Assembly: GCA_965227905.1 (NCBI GenBank) | Contig: OZ245780.1 | Location: forward strand, 5,456,001-5,520,000 | DNA length: 64,000 nt | Reading direction: 5' to 3' | From: CBDDHT01 sp965227905 | GTDB lineage: Bacteria > Pseudomonadota > Alphaproteobacteria > Rhizobiales > Methyloligellaceae | Part shown: in pieces, positions 8,710-17,810 of the stretch | Position numbering within the stretch: the stretch's first letter is position 1 | How the letters are laid out: each line of letters opens with the position of its first letter | The notes under the pieces: model-generated | The model's input: the letters and a program-made list of their open reading frames with translations, nothing else | Databases searched by the model: none | Told to the model about the DNA's origin: nothing | Position numbers and translations under genes: made by a program

Positions 8710-11700
8710 TTAGGCCGCCTTCTGCAAGCCGCGCAACGTATTTGCGAGGCGCTCCGCGGATATCCGTGCGGCGTTCGATGCGACCTGGGCGTCGCTTTCC
8801 ACGATTTGCAGGAAGACCTGTTTATCGATCTCGAGCGCCTCGACTTCCGAGAATGCCCGGGCCGACGCGGTACGCGGCACGGTTGCGAGGAGAGAGATTT
8901 CACCGACCGGCTCATAGCGCCCGCTCCTCGCGAGAAGCCGCTCGCCGGGGGTGTCCATATCAAGCAGGATGTCGACCTCGCCCGAAAGGACGACAAAAGC
9001 CGTCTCGCCAATGTCGTTCTGGCGCAACAGGACCTCACCCCGCCGAAACTTCACGCGCTTCGACCCAAATGCCAGCAACTTGAGATTGTTTGACCGGATT
9101 TCTTTGAAAAGCGGGACTTTGGCGAGCGCAGCGGCTTCGGCCTGTATGGCTTGCGGCGTTTCGCCTTCCCTCTCAGGCAGCTCTTCGACCGTACCGGGTT
9201 CACCGGCCGTACCAACAAGGCGTTGATCGAGCTTCCCGTCCCGAAGCACCAGAACCGTATCGAACAGCTCGGCTCTCGGCATCTCGCTATCGATCCAGAT
9301 GAGCGTTGTGTCGGGCAGGAGCGTATTGATCTTCCGGCATATGCGATCACGTGTGTCGCGGTCGTGCCCACCCAATGCGTCATTCACAACCAGAATGGCC
9401 GGACGTTTCAGGATCGCCCTGCCGAGGGCAAGGCTCTGCCGCGCCGCAACAGCCAGTCGTTGACCACCGATTCCGACCTCGACCTGCATCCCGGCAATGA
9501 TGACATCCCTGTAGACGCCGGTCTCCTTCAACGCTTCGCGGATGATCTCATTGATCTTCTGCTCGGAGTTGGGACGCTGCTGATTGTTATGGCCCATCAC
9601 AAGATTGCGCCGAATGGAGAGACGCGGATTGAAGCTGTCCGGATCATAGACGGCGATCGCATCTTTCAGATCGTCCGGCAGCCGCTCGTGGAACAAAGCG
9701 CGCGCCTCAACGATACGTGCCTGCAACTCCTTGTCGATCTGTCCCATGCGATGACGTTCGACACTGAGGCGCCCAGTCAACGAGATCAACTCGGCAACGT
9801 CCTCTTCCGTAAGCTTCGAAGAATCGCCACTGCCACGGGCAACGATCAATGCCAGCTTCTTAAGCGTGGCCACATCGACAAAGCTGAACTGCTGAAGCAA
9901 CCCCTGCTCGGCATCCTGGTCGCCAAAAATGTCGACCAGCTCACGCGCCACATCAAAGCCTGCCGATTGGAAACAAGCCTCGAGATCCGCCTCCCGCAAG
10001 ATCTCGCGAATGAACGGGTGATGTCCGAAATTCGCCAACGCGAAGCGGTCATCGGTTGGCTCCCCGAAGATCAGGTTTACGGCAACCGGCGCGCTTTGAT
10101 TGTAGGCTTCGAAATCGAACCTGCGGACATATTCGCCAAGGTCCGAGTCTGAGTCGAGACGAGAGACAATGCGTCGTCGTGCGTCAAGCAACTCACCAGG
10201 CAACTGAGGCGAGCGATCCTCATCGACATGGCTATTCAATGCGTGCTGGAAAATGACATCGTCGAGTTCCAAGGCCTCGACGATTTCATACCATCTGTTT
10301 TCGAGCGCGTGCCGGTCGCGGCAGCCGGCGGCTTCAAGATCGGTCCAATCCTGCATTGCATCGAACGGACAGTTGCCGGAAGAAATCGCTTCCGCCTTAT
10401 CGTAGGTCCCTGGCTCGCCCGGGATCTTGTGTTGAAGGCCGAAGGTCGCGTTGTATTCGACAGATCCATCGAAAATATACGATTCCGATCCGACATATCC
10501 CACATTCGCGGCGACCGTCGTTGGCGAGAGGCTTGTCATTGGCCGGTCGCCCAAAACGATCCGCCCGCCACTCGGAGAGAGCAGCCCGGTCATCACCTGG
10601 GCGAGGCGATCGCGGCCAACGGCATCTGCAACAACGGCAAGGCGTTTGCCTGGTTCGACTTCGAACGAGACGCCGTCGAGCGGCTGAGAACCATCGTCAT
10701 CGGCAACCGTGACATTCTCGAGAGCAAAGCCACCTCCCAGACGATGACGTTCACTCGCATCGAGTTCGAGCGTTTTCTCGTCCAGTAGAGAGGCAAGCTC
10801 AAAGCTCAGAACGAGTTGCTCATACTTGATCCGCGCATCGCCCATACGCTGATAGTATTTGAGCAGCTCCTTCCAAGGCGTGGTCATGTTGTTGTATGCG
10901 GCAATAGCGGCAACGAGTGCGCCAACCGTCATGTCCTGGTCAGGCAGGATGATGAGCAGGCCCCCAACCGCGTAGAAGAGGAGCGGTGTGAGTTTCAACA
11001 TGAAGACATTCAGGGCCTTCATGAAATATTTGGTCCGAAACAGCTTGTAGCGAACCTTAAACAGACCCTCCAAATGCTTGCTGAAGTCGGCTTGCGAATA
11101 AACGGCCGTATCGGATGTCCGGATATCACGAATACCGGCGACCGACTCGCCAACTCTGCCCGAGAGCTTGCGGGCCCGCGCGACGCGCTCCTTGTTGTAT
11201 AGATTGATCTTCCGCTGAAGCTTGGGGATGATGTAGATCTGAAGCGGGATCAAGGTGATCGAGGCCGCCCCCAGGATCGGATCCTGCACAAACATGAAGG
11301 TCACAATGACCGCCAATTGTCCGCCTTGAAAAAGCGGAAGCGCAATGGCGTCAGCGAAGAACTCGCGGATCAGTTCGACCTCTCCGGCAAGCATCGTCGA
11401 AAGCTCGCCTTGGGAGACCCGCTGAAAATGCGGCACAGGAAACCGCAGGATACGCTGATAGGCCATGTATCGCAGCCGGCGCGTCATCCGCTCCGAGGTT
11501 AGGTTCTTGTAGGTGTTGATCACCATCAGGAACCCAGCATTGGCAAACAATAGAATCAGCAGAATTGCGCAAAGCGCCAGCAGATAGCCGATCGGGCCGA
11601 ACTCTATGCCCAACAGGATCTTCTCGATATCGGCACCACTCAGAGCATCGTTGACGATGATTTTCGGCAATTCCAGCGAGGCATAGAGGAATGGAAAGGA

Positions 11701-11778
11701 GGCAACGGTAATAAGCGTGATGATCAGCTGCTGGCGTTTGCTGTGCTGCCAGATATAGCCGTAAATGCCTTTGTTCAT
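8710..11778 (-). CDS. ABC exporter-like protein with degenerate ATPase and C-terminal cyclic-nucleotide domain
   Basis: A 1022-residue protein with a type I ABC exporter membrane domain (about residues 10-310, six helices), an ATPase-like domain split by a roughly 260-residue insertion (about 450-710), and a C-terminal cyclic-nucleotide-binding domain (about 890-1012) with FRRGEVLLRQNDIGETAFVV and GEISLL. The ATPase core is degenerate. The Walker A site reads DAVGRDRL with no GKS/T, the signature reads GIGGQRL (about residue 767), Walker B reads ILVVNDAL without the catalytic Glu, and the H-loop region reads LIWIDSEM without His. Start is taken as ATG 11778 with GGAG eight bases upstream; a GTG lies 6 bp earlier. 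It may be a regulated or non-hydrolysing transporter. Confidence 0.85.
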   Translation of the reverse strand: MNKGIYGYIWQHSKRQQLIITLITVASFPFLYASLELPKIIVNDALSGADIEKILLGIEFGPIGYLLALCAILLILLFANAGFLMVINTYKNLTSERMTRRLRYMAYQRILRFPVPHFQRVSQGELSTMLAGEVELIREFFADAIALPLFQGGQLAVIVTFMFVQDPILGAASITLIPLQIYIIPKLQRKINLYNKERVARARKLSGRVGESVAGIRDIRTSDTAVYSQADFSKHLEGLFKVRYKLFRTKYFMKALNVFMLKLTPLLFYAVGGLLIILPDQDMTVGALVAAIAAYNNMTTPWKELLKYYQRMGDARIKYEQLVLSFELASLLDEKTLELDASERHRLGGGFALENVTVADDDGSQPLDGVSFEVEPGKRLAVVADAVGRDRLAQVMTGLLSPSGGRIVLGDRPMTSLSPTTVAANVGYVGSESYIFDGSVEYNATFGLQHKIPGEPGTYDKAEAISSGNCPFDAMQDWTDLEAAGCRDRHALENRWYEIVEALELDDVIFQHALNSHVDEDRSPQLPGELLDARRRIVSRLDSDSDLGEYVRRFDFEAYNQSAPVAVNLIFGEPTDDRFALANFGHHPFIREILREADLEACFQSAGFDVARELVDIFGDQDAEQGLLQQFSFVDVATLKKLALIVARGSGDSSKLTEEDVAELISLTGRLSVERHRMGQIDKELQARIVEARALFHERLPDDLKDAIAVYDPDSFNPRLSIRRNLVMGHNNQQRPNSEQKINEIIREALKETGVYRDVIIAGMQVEVGIGGQRLAVAARQSLALGRAILKRPAILVVNDALGGHDRDTRDRICRKINTLLPDTTLIWIDSEMPRAELFDTVLVLRDGKLDQRLVGTAGEPGTVEELPEREGETPQAIQAEAAALAKVPLFKEIRSNNLKLLAFGSKRVKFRRGEVLLRQNDIGETAFVVLSGEVDILLDMDTPGERLLARSGRYEPVGEISLLATVPRTASARAFSEVEALEIDKQVFLQIVESDAQVASNAARISAERLANTLRGLQKAA

Positions 11779-12053
11779 TCCCACACTCCGTGTCGCGGGG
11801 AGCTTGAGCGCCCTACATCAGTACAGATGCTGATCGCGTGCCCAAGCACTTGAGAATCAGTTGACGCACCTGCACATGATCGTTTTCAATCGAGCACAGA
11901 TGGTTTGCGAGACCATGCCTACATATGGCGGCGATCACAGCATTATGGTCCATGGTCCACAATGACAATCACGTGAAGTCGACTATGCTTCGAAGCCGCA
12001 GAATTCTTGGGTTTGTGCCCGAAATCTGCAGCAATTGGCAAGGGAAGTCGCGT

Positions 12054-12719
12054 ATGACGGCCGGGACAACTCAAATCGATCCAGCAGACGGCGCGATCAC
12101 GAATGATGTGTTCGCGAGCATCGTCGACGCATGTCGGACTTTTGCATCTCCCCTGCCGTCATCGGAAAGTGACCGGGAAACCGGGCTTCGAGCCCTGATC
12201 GAGAGGGTCGGAAACTGCGTCCGTGACAAGTCCCTGTTGTTCGAGCGCGTCCCATCCGATGGCCCTCGCATCGTGCGACTTGCCAAGGAGGCTCTCGGGC
12301 GAGGCCGCGTCAAACTACAACTCTTCGCTTTCGATAACGGCGAATCACACCCGCCGCATGCCCATAACGACCTGTTGAGCTGCCAGATCGTTCTGCGCGG
12401 CCGAGCACGCGTGACCGAATTCAACCTGCGGCAGCATCTCTCGGATGGCCGAATAGAGATCGATGGTGAGACGGTGCACACGCTGATGCCCGGCGACGGT
12501 GTCTTTACACTCGCCCGCCGCAACAATATCCACTGGCAAGAGGGGCTCGCCGACGACACCTTGCTCCTGAACATCAATTGGCAAGGATTTCTTGGCGGGG
12601 ATGACTTATTTGACAATGGTCCGTCCGGCCGCCGAGGACTTGCATGGAAACGGCGCAGTCCGGGCACGGTTTCTGGCAGCTATCTCGTGCCGGTGGTTGT
12701 TTCTGAGTTAGAAAAGTAG
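12054..12719 (+). CDS. Cupin-fold protein, function unknown
   Basis: Soluble 221-residue protein with a cupin core near residues 95-190. ESHPPHAHNDLLSCQIVLRG gives a metal-type His pair, and a second motif HTLMPGDGVFTLARRNNIHW contains the G-D-x-x and late His. The chosen start, ATG 12054, has AAGGGAAG just upstream. An in-frame ATG at 11925 has no ribosome site. The arrangement resembles cysteine-dioxygenase-like or sensor cupins, but no reaction can be assigned. It stands alone between divergent and convergent neighbours. Confidence 0.65.
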   Translation: MTAGTTQIDPADGAITNDVFASIVDACRTFASPLPSSESDRETGLRALIERVGNCVRDKSLLFERVPSDGPRIVRLAKEALGRGRVKLQLFAFDNGESHPPHAHNDLLSCQIVLRGRARVTEFNLRQHLSDGRIEIDGETVHTLMPGDGVFTLARRNNIHWQEGLADDTLLLNINWQGFLGGDDLFDNGPSGRRGLAWKRRSPGTVSGSYLVPVVVSELEK

Positions 12720-12770
12720 GTCCTGAAGCCGGCAAGCAGACGTCATTGGGCAGTTTTAACTCGATGGCAA

Positions 12771-14372
12771 TTAGAATCCGGCAGCCACACCGTCGCCTCT
12801 GGGATCTGCAGCCCCTTCGATGACGCCGCTGCGCGAGCCGTTTTTGTGCAGCACCAGAGCACCCGCATGACCCATCACCTCGTCAAACGGACCAACGATA
12901 TCGATATCGTGTCCGGCACCGTCCAATGCATCGAAAACCTCCGGGCCAAAACGATTTTCAATGCGGAGATTTGTATGCTCTGCCCCCCAAGTCCGACCGA
13001 GCAACCAGCGTGGCGCGGTGACCGCTGACTGCAGTTCCTGCCCGTACAGGGCATAGCGCGAAAAGACCATGGCTTGCGTCTGCGGCTGCCCTTCGCCGCC
13101 CATGGTGCCATAGGGCATCACACGCCCATCGTCGAAGAGCGCCATTGCGGGTTGAATCGTGTGGAACGGCAAGCGACCTGGCACCAGATGGTTCACGTCG
13201 TTCTCATCGAGAGAGAAGCTGGTGCCACGGTTCTGCCAGAGAACGCCTGATCCAGGCAGGACAAGACCGGAGCCGAACTCCCAATAGATACTCTGGATGA
13301 AGCTGACCGCCCTGCCTTCCGCATCGATCGCCCCCAGCCATACGGTGTCTCCCGGCTCGGCCACATGTGGCCATGGCATAGCGCGCTCTCGATCGATATC
13401 GCGAGCGCGGCTGTCCATCGCCTCGGTCGTCAGAAATTCCCCGGCCTCGACCGTCATGAAATCGGGATCTGTTACATGGGCATCGCGAACCAGAAAGGCC
13501 CGCTTTGTCGCTTCGACCAATCCGTGGACATAAGCAAAGTCGTCGGCACTCTCGATACCGAGTCGTTCGAAAATTCCGAGGGTCATGAGAGACGCTAGGC
13601 CCTGAGTGGGCGGCGGCATGTTGTAGAGACGCGCGGTCTGGAGTTTGAATGCCAGAGCCTTTACCTGCCGGGCGCGGTGTGCCTCAAGATCGGCGAGTCT
13701 GACCGGACTGCCGGCCGCCTCAAGGTCCTGCGCCATCTGCCGAGCAAGATCGCCGCGATAAAAATCATCTAACCCGACGCCGGCAAGGTGCGCGAAGGTA
13801 TCGGCAAGCGTCGTCATACGAAGCCGGTCGCCGATTTGAGGCACGGCTCCACCAGGCAAAAAGGTCTCGGAGAATCCTGCAACCTCTCCTAGTTCCGGAA
13901 GTTTCGCTTTGCTGTTCTCATGCAATGTCGACGTGACTGGCACGCCATCGCGGGCATAGTGCTCGGCATCGGCGAGAAGGCGCGACAGAGGCAACTTGCC
14001 TCCCGAAGCCTTTGAGAGTGCCAAAGCCTCCTGCCATCCCGATATGGCGCCTGCTACGGTCAACGCAGCGAGCGGACCGCGGGATGGGATCGCCTGGTGG
14101 CCCTGATCTCGATAAAAGTCGGGGGATGCCTTCGCCGCTGCCGCGCCGCAGGCGGCAATTCCGACCGGCTCAGCGCCCGGCTCGGCGATCAACCAGAAAT
14201 TATCGCCTCCCAACGCGTTCATATGCGGATAGACAACGGAAATTGTCGCCGCGGCCGCCACCATGGCTTCGATCGCATTTCCGCCTTCGCGGAGTACAGC
14301 CAGACCCGCCTGGGCTGCAAGGTGATTCGGGGCAACAACCATGCCCCGTGTCGATCGCTTCGTGTTCAACAT
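12771..14372 (-). CDS. Gamma-glutamyltransferase family protein
   Basis: N-terminal nucleophile hydrolase of the gamma-glutamyltranspeptidase family, which removes or transfers gamma-glutamyl groups and matures by self-cleavage. From ATG 14372 the protein has 533 residues. The likely nucleophile is Thr343 in GDTVWLGAIDAEG, at the start of the small subunit; the later YGTMGGEGQPQTQA segment matches the conserved glycine pair. No signal peptide is seen, so this is probably a cytoplasmic member acting on a gamma-glutamyl intermediate rather than periplasmic glutathione. The frame is open to 14438, but the extra 22 residues are arginine-rich and poorly supported. Confidence 0.88.
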   Translation of the reverse strand: MLNTKRSTRGMVVAPNHLAAQAGLAVLREGGNAIEAMVAAAATISVVYPHMNALGGDNFWLIAEPGAEPVGIAACGAAAAKASPDFYRDQGHQAIPSRGPLAALTVAGAISGWQEALALSKASGGKLPLSRLLADAEHYARDGVPVTSTLHENSKAKLPELGEVAGFSETFLPGGAVPQIGDRLRMTTLADTFAHLAGVGLDDFYRGDLARQMAQDLEAAGSPVRLADLEAHRARQVKALAFKLQTARLYNMPPPTQGLASLMTLGIFERLGIESADDFAYVHGLVEATKRAFLVRDAHVTDPDFMTVEAGEFLTTEAMDSRARDIDRERAMPWPHVAEPGDTVWLGAIDAEGRAVSFIQSIYWEFGSGLVLPGSGVLWQNRGTSFSLDENDVNHLVPGRLPFHTIQPAMALFDDGRVMPYGTMGGEGQPQTQAMVFSRYALYGQELQSAVTAPRWLLGRTWGAEHTNLRIENRFGPEVFDALDGAGHDIDIVGPFDEVMGHAGALVLHKNGSRSGVIEGAADPRGDGVAAGF

Positions 14373-14661
14373 GCGTGCTCGGGGACCTTCAATCTGCCGG
14401 GTTCCCAATCGCCTTCGCCTGGTCGCCACGCGACCCACATAGGAGATCGAGAACGCGTGAAGTCTTCATACTTCAGTTTGTTCAATTACGATGCTTAGCG
14501 CGAAATGCTACGCCTATTGATAGGTTGATCGTACAAGAGTTATTCCAGAAAAATCGCGATAGAAGGGTGATCCAGCAAGCGAGACCACCCCAGATGTCAT
14601 TTAATTGACATCCGTCTATAGGCAAATTTCTACATGTCAGCTCTGACGAAAGGCCTGTGCC

Positions 14662-14892
14662 TTACGGACTGTCTGAGAGATCCGAGATCCGCAGCGCCTG
14701 AGCGACCAATGTTAATATTTCCTCGGCCGCATCTTCGTCGTGAGGAACATCACGAATAATACTGATAATTCTTTGCCGGATGGCAGGATTCCCTATACTA
14801 TAAAAGGCAGCCAATAGCCGGCCAGTTTCATTGTCAAAACTGTCTGTAATTTGCCCTTTAGCAGCCTGATACTCACACTGTTGAATTGCCAT
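14662..14892 (-). CDS. Small hypothetical protein, tail-like to HTH regulators
   Basis: A 76-residue protein from ATG 14892, which has GGTGGGAG six bases upstream; the frame is open further, to 14976. RLLAAFYSIGNPAIRQRIISI resembles the C-terminal tail found after the helix-turn-helix domain in many alphaproteobacterial XRE-type regulators, but no DNA-binding domain is present here. It could be a remnant of such a regulator or a free-standing small protein. The flanking DNA is more AT-rich than the rest of the region. Confidence 0.45.
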   Translation of the reverse strand: MAIQQCEYQAAKGQITDSFDNETGRLLAAFYSIGNPAIRQRIISIIRDVPHDEDAAEEILTLVAQALRISDLSDSP

Positions 14893-15188
14893 GCCCGTCT
14901 CCCACCCAAACTCTGGACACTGATACTTACTCAGAGCCTTCTCAGAGCTGTCTACCGGCCATCGCCGCGCAACCAAATGTACCGCCAGCGACGATCACTA
15001 GAGCGATCGACGCGAGGTCGCTAGCCAGACAATTGGTCGAATGAGCGGTCTTGCCGGTCGACCGCAACATCGAATTCGCTAAGCATGCGCAACGATAGCG
15101 TGCATTCAGCTATCCGTGAAGGCCGCAATTCGCAAAGCAGTGCAATTCTGGCTGATATCCGTGTGGTCAACAGTGACAGTCGATGGAA

Positions 15189-15959
15189 TCAGTCGGTGGT
15201 AATCGTTCCACCTGTATACGGCTTTCTGGTGGGCTCGGGCGTAGGTGGGAAATTCAGATCGACATCGCGGCTGTCGAGAGCATCGTTGAGGTTCTTCCAG
15301 TCAGGAAGGACATCACCACCGCGATCGAGGAACCGTCCCTGATTGTCGAAGATGAACTGAACGCCCGCGTCCAGATCCAAGAGTGGACCCGTCCAGTTGC
15401 CGCTTTCAATGATCGCACCGTTCGGCGTGATGATGATGAAGTTGCCAGCCGTCACCGTAACGCTATTGCCGCCAGCGGTGGCAACTACGGCACCCTCAAC
15501 AACAACAATGACGACGTTCCCGCTCGGGTCGATGTAGCCCTCGACAATCGTTCCTCGAATGGCGAGGGTCGCGACAGGCGTCTTGATCTTGTAACTGTTT
15601 GGATCCGCAGATCCGGTCACGAATCGGAACGCCCCTTTGACCACGTTGAAGACGATGTCTCCAGAACTGCGTTTCGGATTATAGACGAATTTATCGAGCC
15701 TGATGCTCGCACGCGCGCTCAACGTCAGCGTCGTTTCATCGAGAAACATGAGCTGTGCCGAACTGTTTTCGCCCGTCGTTACCGTCTCATTCTGGAAGAC
15801 GCCCATCCCGCGATTGAGCGTCCGCTTACCGCCCCCGGCAGATCCCGTTACATTGTTCTTTACGACCGACGCGACACCGATGCGCGGCGCAGCCGATGCA
15901 GGCAATGCCAAAGCTGCTGATGCAGCAACGATGACGAGGCTATAGATCCACTTGCGCAT
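15189..15959 (-). CDS. Exported FecR-domain protein
   Basis: A 256-residue protein with a clear signal peptide (MRKWIYSLVIVAASAALALPASA). A FecR domain follows at about residues 45-180: NETVTTGENSSAQLMFLDET, then SGDIVFNVVKGAFRFVTG and IKTPVATLAIRGTI. Unlike FecR proper there is no cytoplasmic anti-sigma part or membrane helix, so this is the periplasmic stand-alone class. A proline/threonine-rich tail ends the protein. Its start overlaps the stop of the upstream beta-barrel gene by one base (TGATG), so the two are made together. Confidence 0.82.
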   Translation of the reverse strand: MRKWIYSLVIVAASAALALPASAAPRIGVASVVKNNVTGSAGGGKRTLNRGMGVFQNETVTTGENSSAQLMFLDETTLTLSARASIRLDKFVYNPKRSSGDIVFNVVKGAFRFVTGSADPNSYKIKTPVATLAIRGTIVEGYIDPSGNVVIVVVEGAVVATAGGNSVTVTAGNFIIITPNGAIIESGNWTGPLLDLDAGVQFIFDNQGRFLDRGGDVLPDWKNLNDALDSRDVDLNFPPTPEPTRKPYTGGTITTD

Positions 15960-17095
15960 CAGAACCTCTTGACCACGCGGCCGCCGACGACATGGTTCGA
16001 AAAGTCTTCCGTATTGTCGTTCGAGAAGTTTTCCTCATAGCGGTAGTCGACTCGGAAATCGAATTTCCGGCCGCCGACATTCGGAAAGATGACGTGCGCC
16101 GTCGGCTCGATCTGGACATCCTCGCGCTCGGCCGTGCCAAACGCGACCGTTTGATCGTAATGGCGGAAATAGGTAGCAAAGCCGGCGCCAATAAAAACCT
16201 TTCCGCCACGGATCGGGCGGAAGTAAGCAAACCGGCTGCCGGTCTCGACAAAGTCACCGGGAAAGAGCGGGCGCGAGAAGACACGTCCCGGACCGCTTCC
16301 CGTCGGTCCGCTATAGCGAACGCGAGGCAGCACATAGATTGTGTCGCCCTTCACCAGTTTCGAGTTGAACTTGAACCGTCCCGACAGCTGGGCAATGAAA
16401 CCGTCGCTGCCATTGAATGAGTCGCCTGCATCGCGATAGGTCAGCAGCGCACTGACAGACTGCGTCGTGCCACGCCTAACGCGCTCCAGGGTGACACGGA
16501 GAGAACCGTCGTTATAGAGCCGGCGCCCATCGAGCCAGGCAACGGCTGCACCCGGCGCAAAATGCAGTCGGGTCTTCGGGTTGAGATCGAAGACAGGACC
16601 CGTCCATGCAGCAACCTCGCCGGCATTCAAGTCCGTCTCATCGCCTTGGATCTGTCCGCGCGCAAAAGCTTCGGTTCGCCATCGATGGCGGCGAAGCGTG
16701 CGTTCATCAAACAGATAGGCCGAGACGTCGAAGGTGACATCCCCTTCGCGCCGCCGCGTATTGGGCAATTGGCGGGGGTTGCTGTCGTAGCTGATGCCTT
16801 TTTCTACAGTAACCGAGGTCACCGCCGGCAACAGGCGTCTTTTGACGCGTTTATAGGCTCGCAGGAGATCGCGATTGCCCGGATCGACCGCCAGGGCACG
16901 CTCATAGGCACCAAGCGCCTTGCGCATGTCGCCGCGCGCTTCGACAAGCGCTGCGTAGCGTGCATTGAGTGCAGCATCATTCGGATTGTTCAGGAGTCGG
17001 CTGAAAACGCTGGATACATCGTCCTGTGCCTGGCTTTCGCCTGGCAAGACAAGCAACGCAACGGTCAGAGCGGACCCTATGAGCAACAGACGCAA
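15959..17095 (-). CDS. TPR plus outer-membrane beta-barrel protein
   Basis: A 378-residue exported protein with a signal peptide ending near AQA (residue 23). A TPR-like stretch of two helical repeats (about residues 25-85; DAALNARYAALVEARGDMRK, then ALGAYERALAVDPGN) precedes about 290 residues of alternating amphipathic strands. It ends in phenylalanine, as outer-membrane barrels do. The plan resembles surface-lipoprotein-assembly-modifier (Slam)-like or porin-family proteins, but I cannot assign a substrate. It is first in a two-gene operon with the FecR protein. Confidence 0.72.
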   Translation of the reverse strand: MRLLLIGSALTVALLVLPGESQAQDDVSSVFSRLLNNPNDAALNARYAALVEARGDMRKALGAYERALAVDPGNRDLLRAYKRVKRRLLPAVTSVTVEKGISYDSNPRQLPNTRRREGDVTFDVSAYLFDERTLRRHRWRTEAFARGQIQGDETDLNAGEVAAWTGPVFDLNPKTRLHFAPGAAVAWLDGRRLYNDGSLRVTLERVRRGTTQSVSALLTYRDAGDSFNGSDGFIAQLSGRFKFNSKLVKGDTIYVLPRVRYSGPTGSGPGRVFSRPLFPGDFVETGSRFAYFRPIRGGKVFIGAGFATYFRHYDQTVAFGTAEREDVQIEPTAHVIFPNVGGRKFDFRVDYRYEENFSNDNTEDFSNHVVGGRVVKRF

Positions 17096-17810
17096 CGCTA
17101 AACCCCTCTTCCACCCCCGGAAGTGACGTCTTTTGTCCTGCGTGTCAGGACGGTCAGAAGTTACAAAATTGAGCGCGTTCCTATGAGGTGCCCAAGCCTC
17201 ATATGCGCCATTCGTCAGTCATCACACTGCAATGTGGCGATGTCTTGGGCAGAAACAAGTTCAGCCTGCGGAATGATGCCCAAGCGTGACATATCGGCAA
17301 CAGGGGCGTGGACGCACTAATGGAGCCGCTTTTGTAGGATCTACTGCAGTCACACCGTGCTGACGGTGCAATACCTACGACCGGAGCACATTCGATAGCT
17401 GCCGCAAAAAATCGATTTGATGATTTCTGAAAAGTGCCGGAAGCGGACGCAAAGCAACCGTCCTTGATGCCCATCACATGCGAGGCGCTCGCCACATGAA
17501 GGCTAACGCCGCGGTTGCCTGCAGTTCACTCGGATTCAATCACCCGTTTGCCGTAGGATCCTAAATCCGCGTTACCAAAGCTTGGGAAGAGGCGAGAGAT
17601 TGTCGGGAGGAAATGATGGCGTAGTCAGAAGGATCGCTAGAACGGTGCTCGGAACGGCCCGCGGTTGTCGCAATTCGGCTGAAAGCTGGCGCCGCGTTCG
17701 GGATCGCGGTTCTTGCCGCCTATGCCCTTCAGACGCGGCTCTGAACTGTGCTAGCCTCGCCACGGAGATCGAAGGGTTGCGCGGAATTCTTTGGCTGCAG
17801 GGAGGAGATG
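17096..17810. other. 715-bp gap, no gene recognised
   Basis: The gap separates the divergent beta-barrel and caspase-protein genes and should hold both promoters. Short open frames on either strand (for example 17199-17495 minus) have no ribosome site and no family resemblance. A small hairpin (ATGAGG...CCTCAT) starts near 17182. A GGGAGG with an ATG at about 17614 is followed by a stop after one further codon. I see no recognisable mobile element, although the length is unusual for this compact region. Confidence 0.4.

Noticed and set aside
11925..12053. Longer start for the cupin protein
   Set aside because: No ribosome site before ATG 11925, while ATG 12054 has AAGGGAAG at good spacing.
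15183..15920. 245-residue open frame on the plus strand
   Set aside because: It is antisense to the FecR gene and rich in Arg/Asp from the reversed codons. FecR has a signal peptide and recognisable domain.
17199..17495. 98-residue open frame on the minus strand in the 715-bp gap
   Set aside because: No ribosome site, Ser/Ala-rich low-similarity product, no domain.
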